Below, in pieces: positions 29,867 through 38,372 of a stretch of DNA of 64,000 nt (positions are counted from its first letter, which is position 1; every line of letters starts with the position of its first letter). The stretch covers positions 1,612,001 to 1,676,000 of the forward strand of contig NZ_CP009110.1 of assembly GCF_000739085.1 (NCBI RefSeq). The letters are read 5' to 3'. Position numbers and translations under genes: made by a program. Source of the stretch: Amycolatopsis methanolica 239 (GTDB taxonomy: Bacteria; Actinomycetota; Actinomycetes; Mycobacteriales; Pseudonocardiaceae). The notes under the pieces were generated by a model. That model ran no database searches, was not told the DNA's origin, and was given only the letters and a program-made list of their open reading frames with translations.

Positions 29867-30286
29867 TCAGGCGCGTTCCAGTACCACGACGGGGATTTCC
29901 CGCGAGGTCTTCTTCTGGTACTCGTCGTAGTCCGGCCACACCTCGGCCATCTTCGCCCACATCGCGGGCTTCTCGTCGGGCGTGGCCACCCTCGCGACCG
30001 CCTTGAAGCGCTCGCCCTTGATCTGGACCTCGACGTTCGGGTCGGCCTGCAGGTTGACGAACCACGCCGGCGGCGCGTCGGTGCCGCCCTTGGACGCCAC
30101 CACCAGGTAGGCGCCCTCGTGCTCGCGGAAGATCAGGGCGTGCTTGCGCTCCTGCCCGGACTTGCGGCCCTTAGTGAACAGGATCAGGATCGTCGTCCCG
30201 TTGCGCCAGTGGTAGCCGTCCTCGCCGTCGGTCTCCAGATAGCGGTCGACGTGCGGCTGGCCGTGCAGATCGATGGCAGAACTCAT
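29867..30286 (-). CDS. Ddn-like nitroreductase-family protein (F420-type)
   Basis: Protein of 139 residues of the deazaflavin-dependent nitroreductase (Ddn) split-barrel family: TILILFTKGRKSGQERKHALIF, the basic strand that binds F420, and ASKGGTDAPPAWFVNLQADPNVEVQ. These proteins typically reduce enones or other activated double bonds with F420H2. The ATG at 30286 gives the family-like MSSAIDLHG; a start 14 codons earlier would run back into the upstream gene. It is 10 bases after the broken TetR gene on the same strand, so it was probably its operon partner. Confidence 0.8.
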   Translation of the reverse strand: MSSAIDLHGQPHVDRYLETDGEDGYHWRNGTTILILFTKGRKSGQERKHALIFREHEGAYLVVASKGGTDAPPAWFVNLQADPNVEVQIKGERFKAVARVATPDEKPAMWAKMAEVWPDYDEYQKKTSREIPVVVLERA

Positions 30287-30296
30287 GAACCCGACA

Positions 30297-30737
30297 CTAC
30301 CCGCGGGCCCTCCCGGTGAGCATTTCACGAGCGGTCGCCACCGCAGCCTCCCCGGCGACGGCCAGCGGCTCCACGTCCCGCAGCGAACGGCTGAGCACGA
30401 AGGCCCCTTCCAGTGAGCTGATCACGGCGATCGCCAGCCGCCGGGCGTCGTCCTCACTGAGGCCCAAACGCGTGAAAACACCCGTCCCGGTGACGATCCA
30501 GGCCTCGAACACCTCCGCCGTCGCCCGGCGCAGCGTCTCGTTCGTGCTCGCCACCTCCAGCGCCACGGTGGCGATCGGGCAGGCGTCGGCGTAGTCGGTC
30601 TCCCGCAGCGTCACCGCGGCGGCGGCGAAGGCCTGCTCCAGTCCGGTGACCAGGTCCGGCGCCGGCGCGATCAGCAGGTCGAACAGCTTCCCGTACTCCA
30701 TGCCGGAGCTACGGATCACCTCCTCGGCCAGCTGTTC
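30297..30737 (-). pseudogene. TetR-family regulator, C-terminal part only
   Basis: The minus strand encodes EQLAEEVIRSSGMEYGKLF ... TREMLTGRARG, the ligand-binding part of an LmrA/YxaF-like TetR repressor, ending with TAG at 30297. The DNA-binding N-terminus, which should precede EQLAEE, is missing from this strand; a TetR HTH fragment lies immediately next to it on the opposite strand. Open sequence upstream in this frame is only the reverse of the neighbour. It cannot act as a normal repressor. Confidence 0.65.
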
Positions 30738-30797
30738 CTCGCCGCGAGCGCGGAGTTGCTCCGGCGCAACGGCTATACCGGGGCGGGCCTGAAGCAG
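30732..30797 (+). pseudogene. TetR N-terminal helix fragment on the opposite strand
   Basis: Plus-strand codons read LFLAASAELLRRNGYTGAGL plus KQ, the start of a TetR HTH domain (first helix and turn). It overlaps the beginning of the minus-strand TetR remnant at the 6-bp palindrome CAGCTG (30729-30734) and fuses in frame to a truncated hydrolase at about 30798. Only an inversion-type event, or a second TetR gene, would put both halves head to head. Confidence 0.5.
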
Positions 30798-31441
30798 AGC
30801 TCGCACCGGAAGCCGATGAAACCGGACGCCGACCTGTCGCTGCGCGGTCACGTGCGGCTGCTGGCCGAATTCCTGGAGGCGCTCGACCTGCGGGACGTGA
30901 CGCTGGTCCTCAACGACTGGGGCGGCGGCCAGTTCCTGATCTCCGAACGGCTGGCCGGCCGCGTCGGCAGGCTGGCGCTGGTGGCGTGCGAGGCGTCCGC
31001 GTCGCGCGGATCCCCGGCGGCCTGAAGGCGATGCTGCACCTGTTGAAGTTCCGGTTCGTCCAGCGCGCGCCGGGGTCGTCGGGGTGGATGAGCAAGACGC
31101 CGGTGCCCGCGGAGGTCATGGACAGCTGGTTCCGCCCGGCCCGCGAGAACCCGGCGATCATGCGGGACGTGCTGAAGTACGGCCTGCACACGCCGCCGAA
31201 GGAGACGCTGCTGGAGTGGTCCGGCAGGCTCGGGGAGTTCACCGGGCCCGTGCTCGTGGTGTGGGCGAAGGAGGACAAGCTCATGCCCCGCGAGCACAGG
31301 CCGCGGCTGGCGGCGTTGTTCCCGGACGCGCGGCTGGCCGAGGTGCCGGACAGCTACACGCTCGTGCCGGAGGACCAGCCGGAACTGCTCACGAACCTGT
31401 TGCGGGAGTTCGTTCCCGTCGCGTCCCGAAAACGAGGTTGA
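30798..31441 (+). pseudogene. Alpha/beta hydrolase, 5'-truncated and frameshifted
   Basis: Haloalkane-dehalogenase-like hydrolase missing its first ~60-70 residues. The fragment starts SHRKPMKPDADLSLRGHV, includes the elbow VLNDWGGGQFL (Asp nucleophile), then breaks near 30990-31000: CEA is followed in another frame by VARIPGGLKAMLHLLKFRF and runs on to EDSYTL-like (DSYTLVPEDQPELL) and a stop at 31441. The oxyanion-hole segment is gone, so it should be inactive. The 3' end overlaps the convergent permease gene by 53 bases. Confidence 0.65.
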
Positions 31442-32732
31442 GCACCACGGCGACCACGCAGCCGGCGCTGATCCCGGAGTCCAGCACGGTCCGCACGGCC
31501 GACGGGAAGTGCGCGTAGAACTCGGGCGCGGCGATCGGGATGATCCCGACGCCCAGCGCGGCCGCCACGATCGTCACGTTCGCCGGGCGGTCGAACGCGG
31601 CCGTGGCCAGGGTGCGGATGCCGGAGACCGCGACGCTGCCGAACAGCACCAGCCCGGCGCCACCGAGCACCGGTTGCGGCACCAGCGCGACCACGCCACC
31701 GGCGACCGGGAACAGGCCCAGCAGCACCAGGATCGCGCCGCACGCGGCCACCACGTACCGGCTGAACATGCGGGTCAGCGCGACCAGCCCGACGTTCTGC
31801 GCGAAGGCGGTGCAGGCGAACCCGCCGAACACCGTGGACACCGCGGTCGCCACCCCGTCCGCGCGCAGGCCGTCGGCGAGCGTCCGCTGTTCCGTCGGGC
31901 GGCCGACCACCTCGCCGAGCGCCAGCATGTCCGCGGTGCTCTCCGCCATGATCACGATCATCACGATCGCCATGGAGACGATGGCCGCGATGTCGAAGGC
32001 GGGGCTGCCGAAGTGGAACGGGCTCGCGACGCCGAACGCCGGCGCCCCGCGGAAGGTCGACGTGTCGACCTCGCCGAGCGGCCACGCGATCAGCGTGCCC
32101 ACCACCAAACCCAGCAGCAACGCGATCCGGCTCCAGAAGCCGGGCAGGAACCGGTTGAACGCCAGCACCGCGAGCAGCGTGATCGCGGCGAGCAGGATGC
32201 CGTGCGGTTCGGCGGAGTCCTGCTGTTCGGAGATCCAGTTGACCGCCACCGGCAGCAGCGAGACCCCGATGAGCGTGATGACCGTGCCGGTCACCAGCGG
32301 CGGGAAGAACCGCGTTAGCCGGGAGAAGAACGGCGCGGCGAGCACCATCAGCGCGGCGCCGACGAGCGTGGCGCCGTAGACGACGCCGAGCGCGTTCTGC
32401 GGCCCGTGCTGCTGCACGATCGCCATCACCGGGGCCACGTTCGCGAACGTGACGCCGTTGACCAGCGGCAACCGGGCGCCGAACCGCCACACGCCGAGGG
32501 TCTGCAGCAGGGTCGCCAGCCCCGCGGTGAACAGGCTCGCGCTGATCAGCAGGCTCAGCTGTCCGCCGGACAGGCCGACGGCGCTGCCGATGATCAGCGG
32601 CGGGGCGACGACCCCGGCGTACATCGCGGCGACGTGCTGGACGCCACCGACGACGAGTTGGAGCGCCGGTGGTTTGCGGTCGATCGAGTGGATGTCCGAA
32701 TTGGACGCTGTGGGCGCGGCGGTCGTGGTCAC
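31389..32732 (-). CDS. NCS2-family nucleobase permease (xanthine/uracil permease)
   Basis: Transporter of 447 residues with about 12-14 helices and NCS2 signatures: QHVAAMYAGVVAPPLI near the start, GVTFANVAPVMAI, and the QNVGLVALTRMFSRYV segment used for substrate and proton coupling. It would import xanthine, urate or a related nucleobase through the cytoplasmic membrane. It is the last gene of the minus-strand uraD-pucM-pucL operon, 25 bases after pucL, so it is expected to be co-expressed with urate degradation. Urate versus xanthine specificity cannot be read off safely. Confidence 0.88.
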   Translation of the reverse strand: MTTTAAPTASNSDIHSIDRKPPALQLVVGGVQHVAAMYAGVVAPPLIIGSAVGLSGGQLSLLISASLFTAGLATLLQTLGVWRFGARLPLVNGVTFANVAPVMAIVQQHGPQNALGVVYGATLVGAALMVLAAPFFSRLTRFFPPLVTGTVITLIGVSLLPVAVNWISEQQDSAEPHGILLAAITLLAVLAFNRFLPGFWSRIALLLGLVVGTLIAWPLGEVDTSTFRGAPAFGVASPFHFGSPAFDIAAIVSMAIVMIVIMAESTADMLALGEVVGRPTEQRTLADGLRADGVATAVSTVFGGFACTAFAQNVGLVALTRMFSRYVVAACGAILVLLGLFPVAGGVVALVPQPVLGGAGLVLFGSVAVSGIRTLATAAFDRPANVTIVAAALGVGIIPIAAPEFYAHFPSAVRTVLDSGISAGCVVAVVLNLVFGTRRERTPATGS

Positions 32733-32757
32733 GCGGGTTCTCCCAACTCGCCCGGCG

Positions 32758-33633
32758 CTACTGCCAGGCGGGGCCCGGGTCCTCCGCGTCGTCGCGCAGG
32801 ACGGTTCCTTCGATCAGGCCGTACGGACGGTCCGTGGCGTGGAAGACCTCGTTGTCGTTGGTGAGCCCGAACGGGCTGAGGTCGACCACTAAATGGTGCT
32901 TGTTCGGCATCGACAGCCGGATCTCGGCCACCTCGCCGCGTGCTTCGAGAACCGCCTCGCCCATCGCGTACAGGGTCTGCTGCAGCGAAAGGCTATGTTT
33001 CGTCGCGAACGTCTCCAGCAGAATCCGCCGGATCTCCGCGAAGCTCTTGCGCCAGTCGATGGCGCTGCCTTGGTACCGCCACTGCGCGGTGACGGCGGTG
33101 GCCAGGATGCGGTCGTCGGTCTCGGCCAGCGTCGTGTACTCGTCGCGCGGGAAGCCGTGGAACTCCGAGCCGGTGGACTTCAGCACGACCAGGTCGCGCA
33201 GGCCGGACACTACCCAGGCGCGGTCGTTCTCGACCGTGACGACGGTGGTCCGCTTCTCCTCGCTCGACCGGGAAAAGGCGTGGTCGTGCGGGCGGCCGCC
33301 GACGGTGATGCGGTCCCAGGCGTGCTCGTCGATCGTGACGCGCGCGCCGGTGATCTGGCCGAACCGGCCGACGAAGTGCCTGGCCAGCCGCAGCCCGAAG
33401 TCCTCGATCTCGCCGACCGGGCTCTCCTTGGCGAACGCGTAGACGGTGTTCTTCTGCGTGTCGGTGGCGACCACGTCGGAGTTGTCGCCGGTGAGGTGGG
33501 TCTTGGCGAGGTCGCCGCGCAGCGCGGTGGAGACCGTGAGGTCCTTGAGGTGGTGCACGTCCCCGGCGCGAGTCACCGTGACGAGGCGGACCCCGGCCTT
33601 GCCGTACTGGTTCGGCCCCAGCTTGATCGCCAT
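32758..33633 (-). CDS. pucL: Urate oxidase (factor-independent urate hydroxylase)
   Basis: Uricase of 291 residues that oxidises urate to 5-hydroxyisourate. The tunnel-fold enzyme has its Lys-Thr dyad visible as YGKAGVRLV (K12) and VVATDTQKNT (T57), plus NKHHLVVDLSPFG with the third catalytic His, and TGSEFHGFPRDEYTTL. Start ATG gives MAIKLGPNQYGK, standard for the family. It follows pucM by two bases and precedes the permease. Confidence 0.95.
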   Translation of the reverse strand: MAIKLGPNQYGKAGVRLVTVTRAGDVHHLKDLTVSTALRGDLAKTHLTGDNSDVVATDTQKNTVYAFAKESPVGEIEDFGLRLARHFVGRFGQITGARVTIDEHAWDRITVGGRPHDHAFSRSSEEKRTTVVTVENDRAWVVSGLRDLVVLKSTGSEFHGFPRDEYTTLAETDDRILATAVTAQWRYQGSAIDWRKSFAEIRRILLETFATKHSLSLQQTLYAMGEAVLEARGEVAEIRLSMPNKHHLVVDLSPFGLTNDNEVFHATDRPYGLIEGTVLRDDAEDPGPAWQ

Positions 33634-33635
33634 CG

Positions 33636-33953
33636 TCAGCTCCCTCGGTAGGTGGAGTAGGAGAACGGGCTCAGCAGCACCGGCACGTGGTGGTGCTGCG
33701 TGCCGTCGGTGATCCGGAAGGCCACCGTGACCTCGGGGAAGAACGCGTCCGGGCCGAGGTAGGCGCCGGTGTCGAACACCAGCCGGTAGACGCCGGGGTC
33801 GAGTTCCGCGGGGCCGAGGTCGCGGACGCGGCCGTCGTCGTCGGTGCGGCCGCGTGCGATCACCGTTCCGTCGCTCGCTTCCAGCCGCACGGCAACGCCC
33901 GCGGCGGGGCGTCCAGCGGCGGTGTCCAGCACGTGGGTGGTCACCAGGCTCAT
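33636..33953 (-). CDS. pucM: 5-hydroxyisourate hydrolase
   Basis: Transthyretin-like HIU hydrolase of 105 residues. It has the N-terminal TTHVLDTAAGRPA, an internal Arg strand (GVYRLVFDTGAYLG), the His-rich QHHHVPVLLSPF and the diagnostic C-terminal YRGS. It converts the urate oxidase product to OHCU. It overlaps the uraD stop by 4 bases (ATGA). Confidence 0.95.
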   Translation of the reverse strand: MSLVTTHVLDTAAGRPAAGVAVRLEASDGTVIARGRTDDDGRVRDLGPAELDPGVYRLVFDTGAYLGPDAFFPEVTVAFRITDGTQHHHVPVLLSPFSYSTYRGS

Positions 33954-34420
33954 GCCGTCACCGCCTTTCCCAGTCGCAGCACCGCGATCTCGACCAGCTC
34001 TCGTCCGGCGACGGCCAGCTCGGTGTCCGGGTCGTTGTGCATGCGCTTCCGCAGGTTCGCCAGCAGTTCGTCGCCGCTGCGGCCGGCCGCGCAGACCAGG
34101 AACACGTGCCCGAACCGTTCCTCGTACTCGGCGTTGGCGGCGCGGAACTCCGCGGCCGCGGCATCGTCCACACCGGACTGCTCGTCCCGGGACCAGCCGC
34201 CGGACGGTTTCTCGCCGATCCGCGGGTGCGCCGCGATGGCCTGCCGGGTCTCGTCCCCGGTCAGGGTGAGGCGGGCGGCGCCGGTCAGCGCGGCGAGGTC
34301 GGGGTAGGGCCGTCCGGCCAGCACCGCGTCCACCCAGCGCGGCACGTCCAGGCACGCGGTGAGCAGTTCCCCGGCCCCGCCGGGAGGCGCGGTGTTGAAC
34401 TCGGCGAGCGTGACAGTCAA
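33950..34420 (-). CDS. uraD: OHCU decarboxylase
   Basis: 2-oxo-4-hydroxy-4-carboxy-5-ureidoimidazoline decarboxylase, 156 residues, completing stereospecific (S)-allantoin formation. Family residues are the His in AAHPRIGEK, the Glu in WSRDEQSG and the FGHVFLVCAAGRS strand. The TTG at 34420 is chosen because GGAGGA lies five bases upstream and no better start exists. It is first in the minus-strand operon uraD-pucM-pucL-permease; a perfect 15-bp dyad lies 66 bases upstream. Confidence 0.92.
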   Translation of the reverse strand: MTVTLAEFNTAPPGGAGELLTACLDVPRWVDAVLAGRPYPDLAALTGAARLTLTGDETRQAIAAHPRIGEKPSGGWSRDEQSGVDDAAAAEFRAANAEYEERFGHVFLVCAAGRSGDELLANLRKRMHNDPDTELAVAGRELVEIAVLRLGKAVTA

Positions 34421-34486
34421 GTGTTCCTCCGGATCACGGTGCTGCCGATTCTGGGAAATGGACGTTACGGTCGTGTTCGACGAGCG

Positions 34487-34501
34487 TCAACAATTTGTTG
34501 A
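34487..34501. promoter_or_regulatory. Perfect 15-bp dyad upstream of uraD
   Basis: TCAACAA-T-TTGTTGA is a perfect inverted repeat around one base, AT-rich in a GC-rich setting. It lies three bases past the stop of the HTH regulator gene and 66 bases before the uraD start, a natural operator site for the urate operon. Confidence 0.6.
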
Positions 34502-34503
34502 AA

Positions 34504-34974
34504 TCATGGCTCGCGGTTGAGATAGTTGTAGACCGTGAACCGGGTGACGCCGAGTGCTTCGGCGATGGTGGGTGCGGCCCTGCGCATGGCGAACGCGCCG
34601 CGCTCCTCCAGCAGGCGCACGGCTCGTTGCTTGCCGGGCCGGTCCAGGTCGGCCAGGCTGCAGCCGAGCTCCCGCTCGACGTCCGCGATCAGCCGCTCCA
34701 GCGTGGTGGGCGGCGCGCCGGCCGGTTCACGGCCGGCGGTCGGCGTGGACAGCTGCAGGGTCAGGCGGTTCGCGCCGCCGTCCAGCGCCGCGCGCGCGAT
34801 GGCCGGGAGCGCGCCGAGCAGGGCGTCCGCGTCGCCGCGGGCGGTGGTGCCGAGCGGGCCGAAGTCCACGGACAGGCCGGCCTCTTCGGCGGCGGCCCTG
34901 GCCAGGACGGCGTGCTCGGGCGGCTCGCCCTCGCCGCGGAACGGTTCGGTGGTGAACTCGGCTTGCAGTTCCAC
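34504..34974 (-). CDS. Regulator with YkoF-like ligand domain fused to a DauR/YheO-type HTH
   Basis: Protein of 156 residues. Residues 1-80 ([24 protein letters not shown] ... [12 protein letters not shown]) look like the ferredoxin-like MTH1187/YkoF fold known from thiamine-binding proteins. The C-terminal third ([19 protein letters not shown] ... [12 protein letters not shown]) matches the HTH of YheO/DauR regulators. So it looks like a one-component sensor. It lies between the uraD operon (same strand, dyad in between) and divergent allantoinase (dyad in between), which makes it a good candidate regulator of both. GTG start at 34974. Ligand unknown; a pathway intermediate is the obvious guess. 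Confidence 0.7.
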   Translation of the reverse strand: MELQAEFTTEPFRGEGEPPEHAVLARAAAEEAGLSVDFGPLGTTARGDADALLGALPAIARAALDGGANRLTLQLSTPTAGREPAGAPPTTLERLIADVERELGCSLADLDRPGKQRAVRLLEERGAFAMRRAAPTIAEALGVTRFTVYNYLNREP

Positions 34975-34980
34975 GTCCGC

Positions 34981-34991
34981 ACGGTAACCGT
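34981..34991. promoter_or_regulatory. 11-bp dyad between the HTH regulator and allantoinase
   Basis: ACGGT-A-ACCGT is a perfect inverted repeat around one base, seven bases before the regulator's GTG and 40 before the allantoinase start. Its sequence is unrelated to the dyad at 34487, so one of them may bind a different protein (for example the IclR or PucR regulator). Confidence 0.4.
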
Positions 34992-35030
34992 ACGGGCGGG
35001 GAGACTGGAAGCGGACGAAAGGAGTGCCGG

Positions 35031-36350
35031 GTGGAACTGGTCTTCCGGGCGCGGCGCGCGATCACGGCCGCGGGCGACGGGCCGTGCTCGGTCGGTGTCG
35101 ACAGAGGACGGATCACGGCCGTCGAACCTGGCCGCGCGTTGTCCGGTGACCGGGTCGTCGAGCTGGGGGAGGACGTCGTCCTGATGCCCGGGCTCGTCGA
35201 CACGCACGTGCACGTCAACGACCCCGGCCGCGCCGAGTGGGAGGGCTTCGAGACGGCCACCCGCGCAGCCGCGGCGGGCGGGGTCACCACGATCGTGGAC
35301 ATGCCGCTGAACAGCCTGCCGCCGACGGTCGACCCGGACGCGCTGGACGTGAAGCGGAAGACCGCGGCCGGGCGGGTGCACGTCGACGTCGGCTTCTGGG
35401 GCGGCGCGATCCCCGGCAACGGCGGGCGACTGGCGGCCCTGCACGAGGCCGGGGTGTTCGGGTTCAAGTGCTTCCTGCTGCACTCGGGCGTCGACGAGTT
35501 CCCGCCGCTCGACGACGCCGAACTGGAGGCGGACCTGCGGATCCTCGCCGGGCTGGGCGCGCCGATGATCGTGCACGCCGAGGACGCGCCGACGATCGAG
35601 GCGGCGCCGCGACCGCACGGCCCGCATTACGCGGGGTTCCTGGCGTCGCGGCCGCCCGAGGCCGAGAACCGGGCGATCGCGCGGGTCATCGAGCTGGCGC
35701 GGCGCACCGGGGCGCGGGCGCACATCCTGCACCTGTCCTCTTCGGACGCCCTGCCGATGATCGCGGCGGCCCGCGCCGAGGGGGTCGCGCTGACGGTCGA
35801 GACGTGCCCGCACTACCTCAGTTTCACCGCGGAGGAGATCCGCGACGGCGCGACGCAGTTCAAGTGCTGCCCGCCGATCCGCGAGGCAGGCAACCGCGAG
35901 CGGCTGTGGCAGGGGCTGGCCGACGGCGTGATCGACTGCGTGGTGAGCGACCACTCGCCGTGCACGCCGGAGCTGAAGCGGTTCGACAGCGGCGACTTCG
36001 GCGAGGCGTGGGGCGGGATCGCCGGGCTGCAGGTCGGGCTGCCCGCGGTGTGGAGCGGGGCCGCGCGGCGCGGGCACACGCTGGCGGACGTGGTGCGCTG
36101 GATGGCGACGCGACCGGCGGAACTGGCGGGGATGACGCGCAAGGGACGCATCGCCGTCGGCTACGACGCGGATTTCTGCGCGTTCGCGCCGGACGAGGAG
36201 TTCGTCGTGGACGTCTCGAAGCTGCGCCACCGGAACCCGGTGAGCGCCTACGACGGCAGCCCGCTGCGCGGTGTCGTGCGGCAGACGTGGTTGCGGGGCC
36301 AGGAAGTCACCGGGGACGATCCGCGGGGCGAGTTGCTGAATCGAGGATAG
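35031..36350 (+). CDS. allB: Allantoinase
   Basis: Cyclic amidohydrolase of 439 residues hydrolysing allantoin to allantoate. Binuclear-zinc ligands are visible: [11 protein letters not shown] (HxH), [11 protein letters not shown] (the Lys that is carboxylated in the family), IVHAED, HILHLSS and VVSDHSPC (Asp). The GTG at 35031 follows AAAGGAG by six bases. It is divergent from the HTH regulator and its stop overlaps the allantoicase start by one base (TAGTG), so the two are co-translated. Hydantoinase-type alternatives are disfavoured by the neighbours. Confidence 0.93.
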   Translation: MELVFRARRAITAAGDGPCSVGVDRGRITAVEPGRALSGDRVVELGEDVVLMPGLVDTHVHVNDPGRAEWEGFETATRAAAAGGVTTIVDMPLNSLPPTVDPDALDVKRKTAAGRVHVDVGFWGGAIPGNGGRLAALHEAGVFGFKCFLLHSGVDEFPPLDDAELEADLRILAGLGAPMIVHAEDAPTIEAAPRPHGPHYAGFLASRPPEAENRAIARVIELARRTGARAHILHLSSSDALPMIAAARAEGVALTVETCPHYLSFTAEEIRDGATQFKCCPPIREAGNRERLWQGLADGVIDCVVSDHSPCTPELKRFDSGDFGEAWGGIAGLQVGLPAVWSGAARRGHTLADVVRWMATRPAELAGMTRKGRIAVGYDADFCAFAPDEEFVVDVSKLRHRNPVSAYDGSPLRGVVRQTWLRGQEVTGDDPRGELLNRG

Positions 36351-37354
36351 TGTTGACCGAGCGTCCGGAGTGGACTCATGAGCCGGATCTGGCGTCGCGC
36401 CGGGTCGGCGGCAGCGTGGTGTGGGCCAACGACGAGGCCTTCGCCGAGCGGGAGAACCTGATCAAGCCAGGGCCCGCGGAGTTCCGGCCGTGGAACTTCG
36501 GGCACAAGGGGCAGATCTACGACGGCTGGGAGACGCGGCGGCGCCGGGAGCCGGGCGTGGACCAGGCGATCGTGCGGCTCGGGTTGCCCGGGGTGGTGAC
36601 CGGGGTGGTCGTCGACACCGCGTTCTTCACCGGCAACTACCCGCCGTTCGCGTCGGTGGAGGCGGTCGCCGTCGACGGGTACCCGAGCCCGGCGGAGCTG
36701 GCGGAACTGGAGTGGACGCCGCTGGTGCCGAAGTCGCCGCTGGCGGGGGACTCGGAGAACTTCTTCGCCGTGTCGTCGCGGCGGCGCTGGACGCACGTGC
36801 GGCTGTCGATCCACCCGGACGGCGGAGTCGCGCGGTTCCGCGTGCACGGCGCGCCGGTGGCGGACCCGCGGCTGGTCGACCCGGCGTCCCTGGACCTGGC
36901 GGCGCTGGAGAACGGCGCGCGCGTCGTGGGCTGCTCGAACATGTTCTACTCGTCGCCGTCGAACCTGATCTCGCCCGGCTCCGCCGCCGTGATGGGGGAG
37001 GGCTGGGAGACGGCCCGCCGCCGCGGCGACGGCAACGACTGGGTGTCGGTCGCACTGGCCGGCGCGGGCGTGCCGCGGCTGGCCGAGCTGGACACGACGC
37101 ACTTCAAGGGCAACGCGCCGGGCTGGGCGTCGTTGAGCGGACGGCTGGACGGTTCGTGGTTCGAGGTGCTGCCGAGGACCCGCCTCCAGCCCGACACGCG
37201 GCACCGGTTCCTGGTCCCGGAGCCACGCGAGCTGAGCGAGGTGCGCCTGGACATCTACCCGGACGGCGGCATGGCGCGGCTGCGCCTGTGGGGCGCGCTG
37301 ACCGAGCGGGGCCGGACGGACTTCGAGCGGAGGTTCACCGAGAGCGCCGGCTGA
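36350..37354 (+). CDS. alc: Allantoicase
   Basis: Allantoicase of 334 residues, cleaving allantoate to ureidoglycolate and urea. It shows the two jelly-roll repeats of the family: FGHKGQIYDGWETRRRRE and VVVDTAFFTGNYPPF in the first half, and MGEGWETARRRGDGNDW and LDTTHFKGNAPGWASL in the second. Each repeat ends in a YPDGG/HPDGG-xARxRxxG strand. GTG at 36350 (or TTG at 36353) starts it after GAGG. Ureidoglycolate then gives glyoxylate for malate synthase at 19.7 kb; no ureidoglycolate lyase or urease is in the window. Confidence 0.93.
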   Translation: MLTERPEWTHEPDLASRRVGGSVVWANDEAFAERENLIKPGPAEFRPWNFGHKGQIYDGWETRRRREPGVDQAIVRLGLPGVVTGVVVDTAFFTGNYPPFASVEAVAVDGYPSPAELAELEWTPLVPKSPLAGDSENFFAVSSRRRWTHVRLSIHPDGGVARFRVHGAPVADPRLVDPASLDLAALENGARVVGCSNMFYSSPSNLISPGSAAVMGEGWETARRRGDGNDWVSVALAGAGVPRLAELDTTHFKGNAPGWASLSGRLDGSWFEVLPRTRLQPDTRHRFLVPEPRELSEVRLDIYPDGGMARLRLWGALTERGRTDFERRFTESAG

Positions 37355-37495
37355 CGGCGCGCCTGGCGCGCGGTCCTCCGGGCGGCGGGACAGGGGCGTC
37401 ACCATGCGTGCCCCGCCCGCCCCTGGAGCACGTGTCCGCTGAGCCAGTGGCCGTGCAGCGAGAACACCACCGTGTCGTAGGCGATCCCGAACGCA
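37355..37495. other. Intergenic spacer with a possible gene remnant
   Basis: No complete gene. On the minus strand, right after the MBL-fold stop, one frame reads AFGIAYDTVVFSLHGHWLSG and ends at a TGA within 35 codons; it is protein-like but has no start or recognisable family. It may be an eroded fragment. Confidence 0.25.
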
Positions 37496-38260
37496 TCAGC
37501 TGATATGCGTGCTTTCGCCCGGTTCCAGCACGTGCAGCCGGTCGCTCAACCCCGCCCCGGCGAACGCCTTCCGCACCTCGTCGGGGCCCTCGCTGAAGTG
37601 GGCCCACCCGCGGGTGTGCACGGGCACGATGTTGCGCGCTCGCAGCGCATGGGCGGCCTCGGCGGCGTCCTCGCTGGTCAGGGTCAGCGGGGCGCCGTCG
37701 AACAGGGACGTGCGCGCGGCGCCGGCGAACAGCACCGCCAGGTCCAGGCGCCGCAGTCGGCGGGAGATGTCCCGCACCACGTCGAGCGACGCGTTGTCCC
37801 CGCTGACGTACACCGTCGGCAGGTCCTGGCCGGTCAGCACGAAACCGATGACCTCACCGGTCAGCTCCTCGCTGCCCTTCGGCCCGTGCTGGGCAGGCAC
37901 GGCGGTCACCGCGACCGGCCCGATGTGCAGCTGGTGCCACGGCGCGAGCCCCTGCGCGGTGCCGCCCAGACGGCGCGCGCCGCTCGGTGTGGTGAGCGTC
38001 AGCAGGGCCTCCTCGACGTACCGGCGGCCGTCCGGGTCGAGGTTGTCCGCGTGCTGGTCGTGCGACAGCAGCACCGCGTCGACCGGGCCGATCTCGGCCG
38101 CGGACAGGCCGGGGCCCTCCGTCTTCGTCAGCGGCCGCCCCGGCGTCGGCTCGTGCACGCCGGCCGGGCTGAACGTCGGGTCCGTCAGGAACCGCTTGCC
38201 ACCCACCTCCAGCAGCAGTGTCGGGCCGCCGACGTAGGTCACCTGCACACCGTTCGCCAT
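37496..38260 (-). CDS. MBL-fold metallo-hydrolase (UlaG-like)
   Basis: Protein of 254 residues with the metallo-beta-lactamase fold: TYVGGPTLLLEVGGKRFLTDP, the metal motif SHDQHADNLD (HxxHxDxxD-type variant), AVPAQHGPKGSE, VSGDNASLD and a late His in VPVHTRGWAHF. This resembles the UlaG/L-ascorbate-6-phosphate-lactonase-like branch, mostly of unknown substrate. ATG 38260 is used; a GTG one codon upstream is better spaced from GGAGG and may be the true start. It stands alone on the minus strand. Confidence 0.75.
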   Translation of the reverse strand: MANGVQVTYVGGPTLLLEVGGKRFLTDPTFSPAGVHEPTPGRPLTKTEGPGLSAAEIGPVDAVLLSHDQHADNLDPDGRRYVEEALLTLTTPSGARRLGGTAQGLAPWHQLHIGPVAVTAVPAQHGPKGSEELTGEVIGFVLTGQDLPTVYVSGDNASLDVVRDISRRLRRLDLAVLFAGAARTSLFDGAPLTLTSEDAAEAAHALRARNIVPVHTRGWAHFSEGPDEVRKAFAGAGLSDRLHVLEPGESTHIS

Positions 38261-38372
38261 CACCAGCACCCACCTCCGCACGGGGAACTTCCCGCCACAC
38301 CACCGAGTCTGACACGAACGGCCGTCCGCGGTGGCGGGTTAGTCGCGCCGGATCGCTTCCGTGGGCGAGGGA

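Noticed and set aside
30297..30851. TetR gene with its start at 30851
   Set aside because: The first ~38 codons of that frame are antisense to the hydrolase and HTH fragment and do not form a TetR DNA-binding domain.
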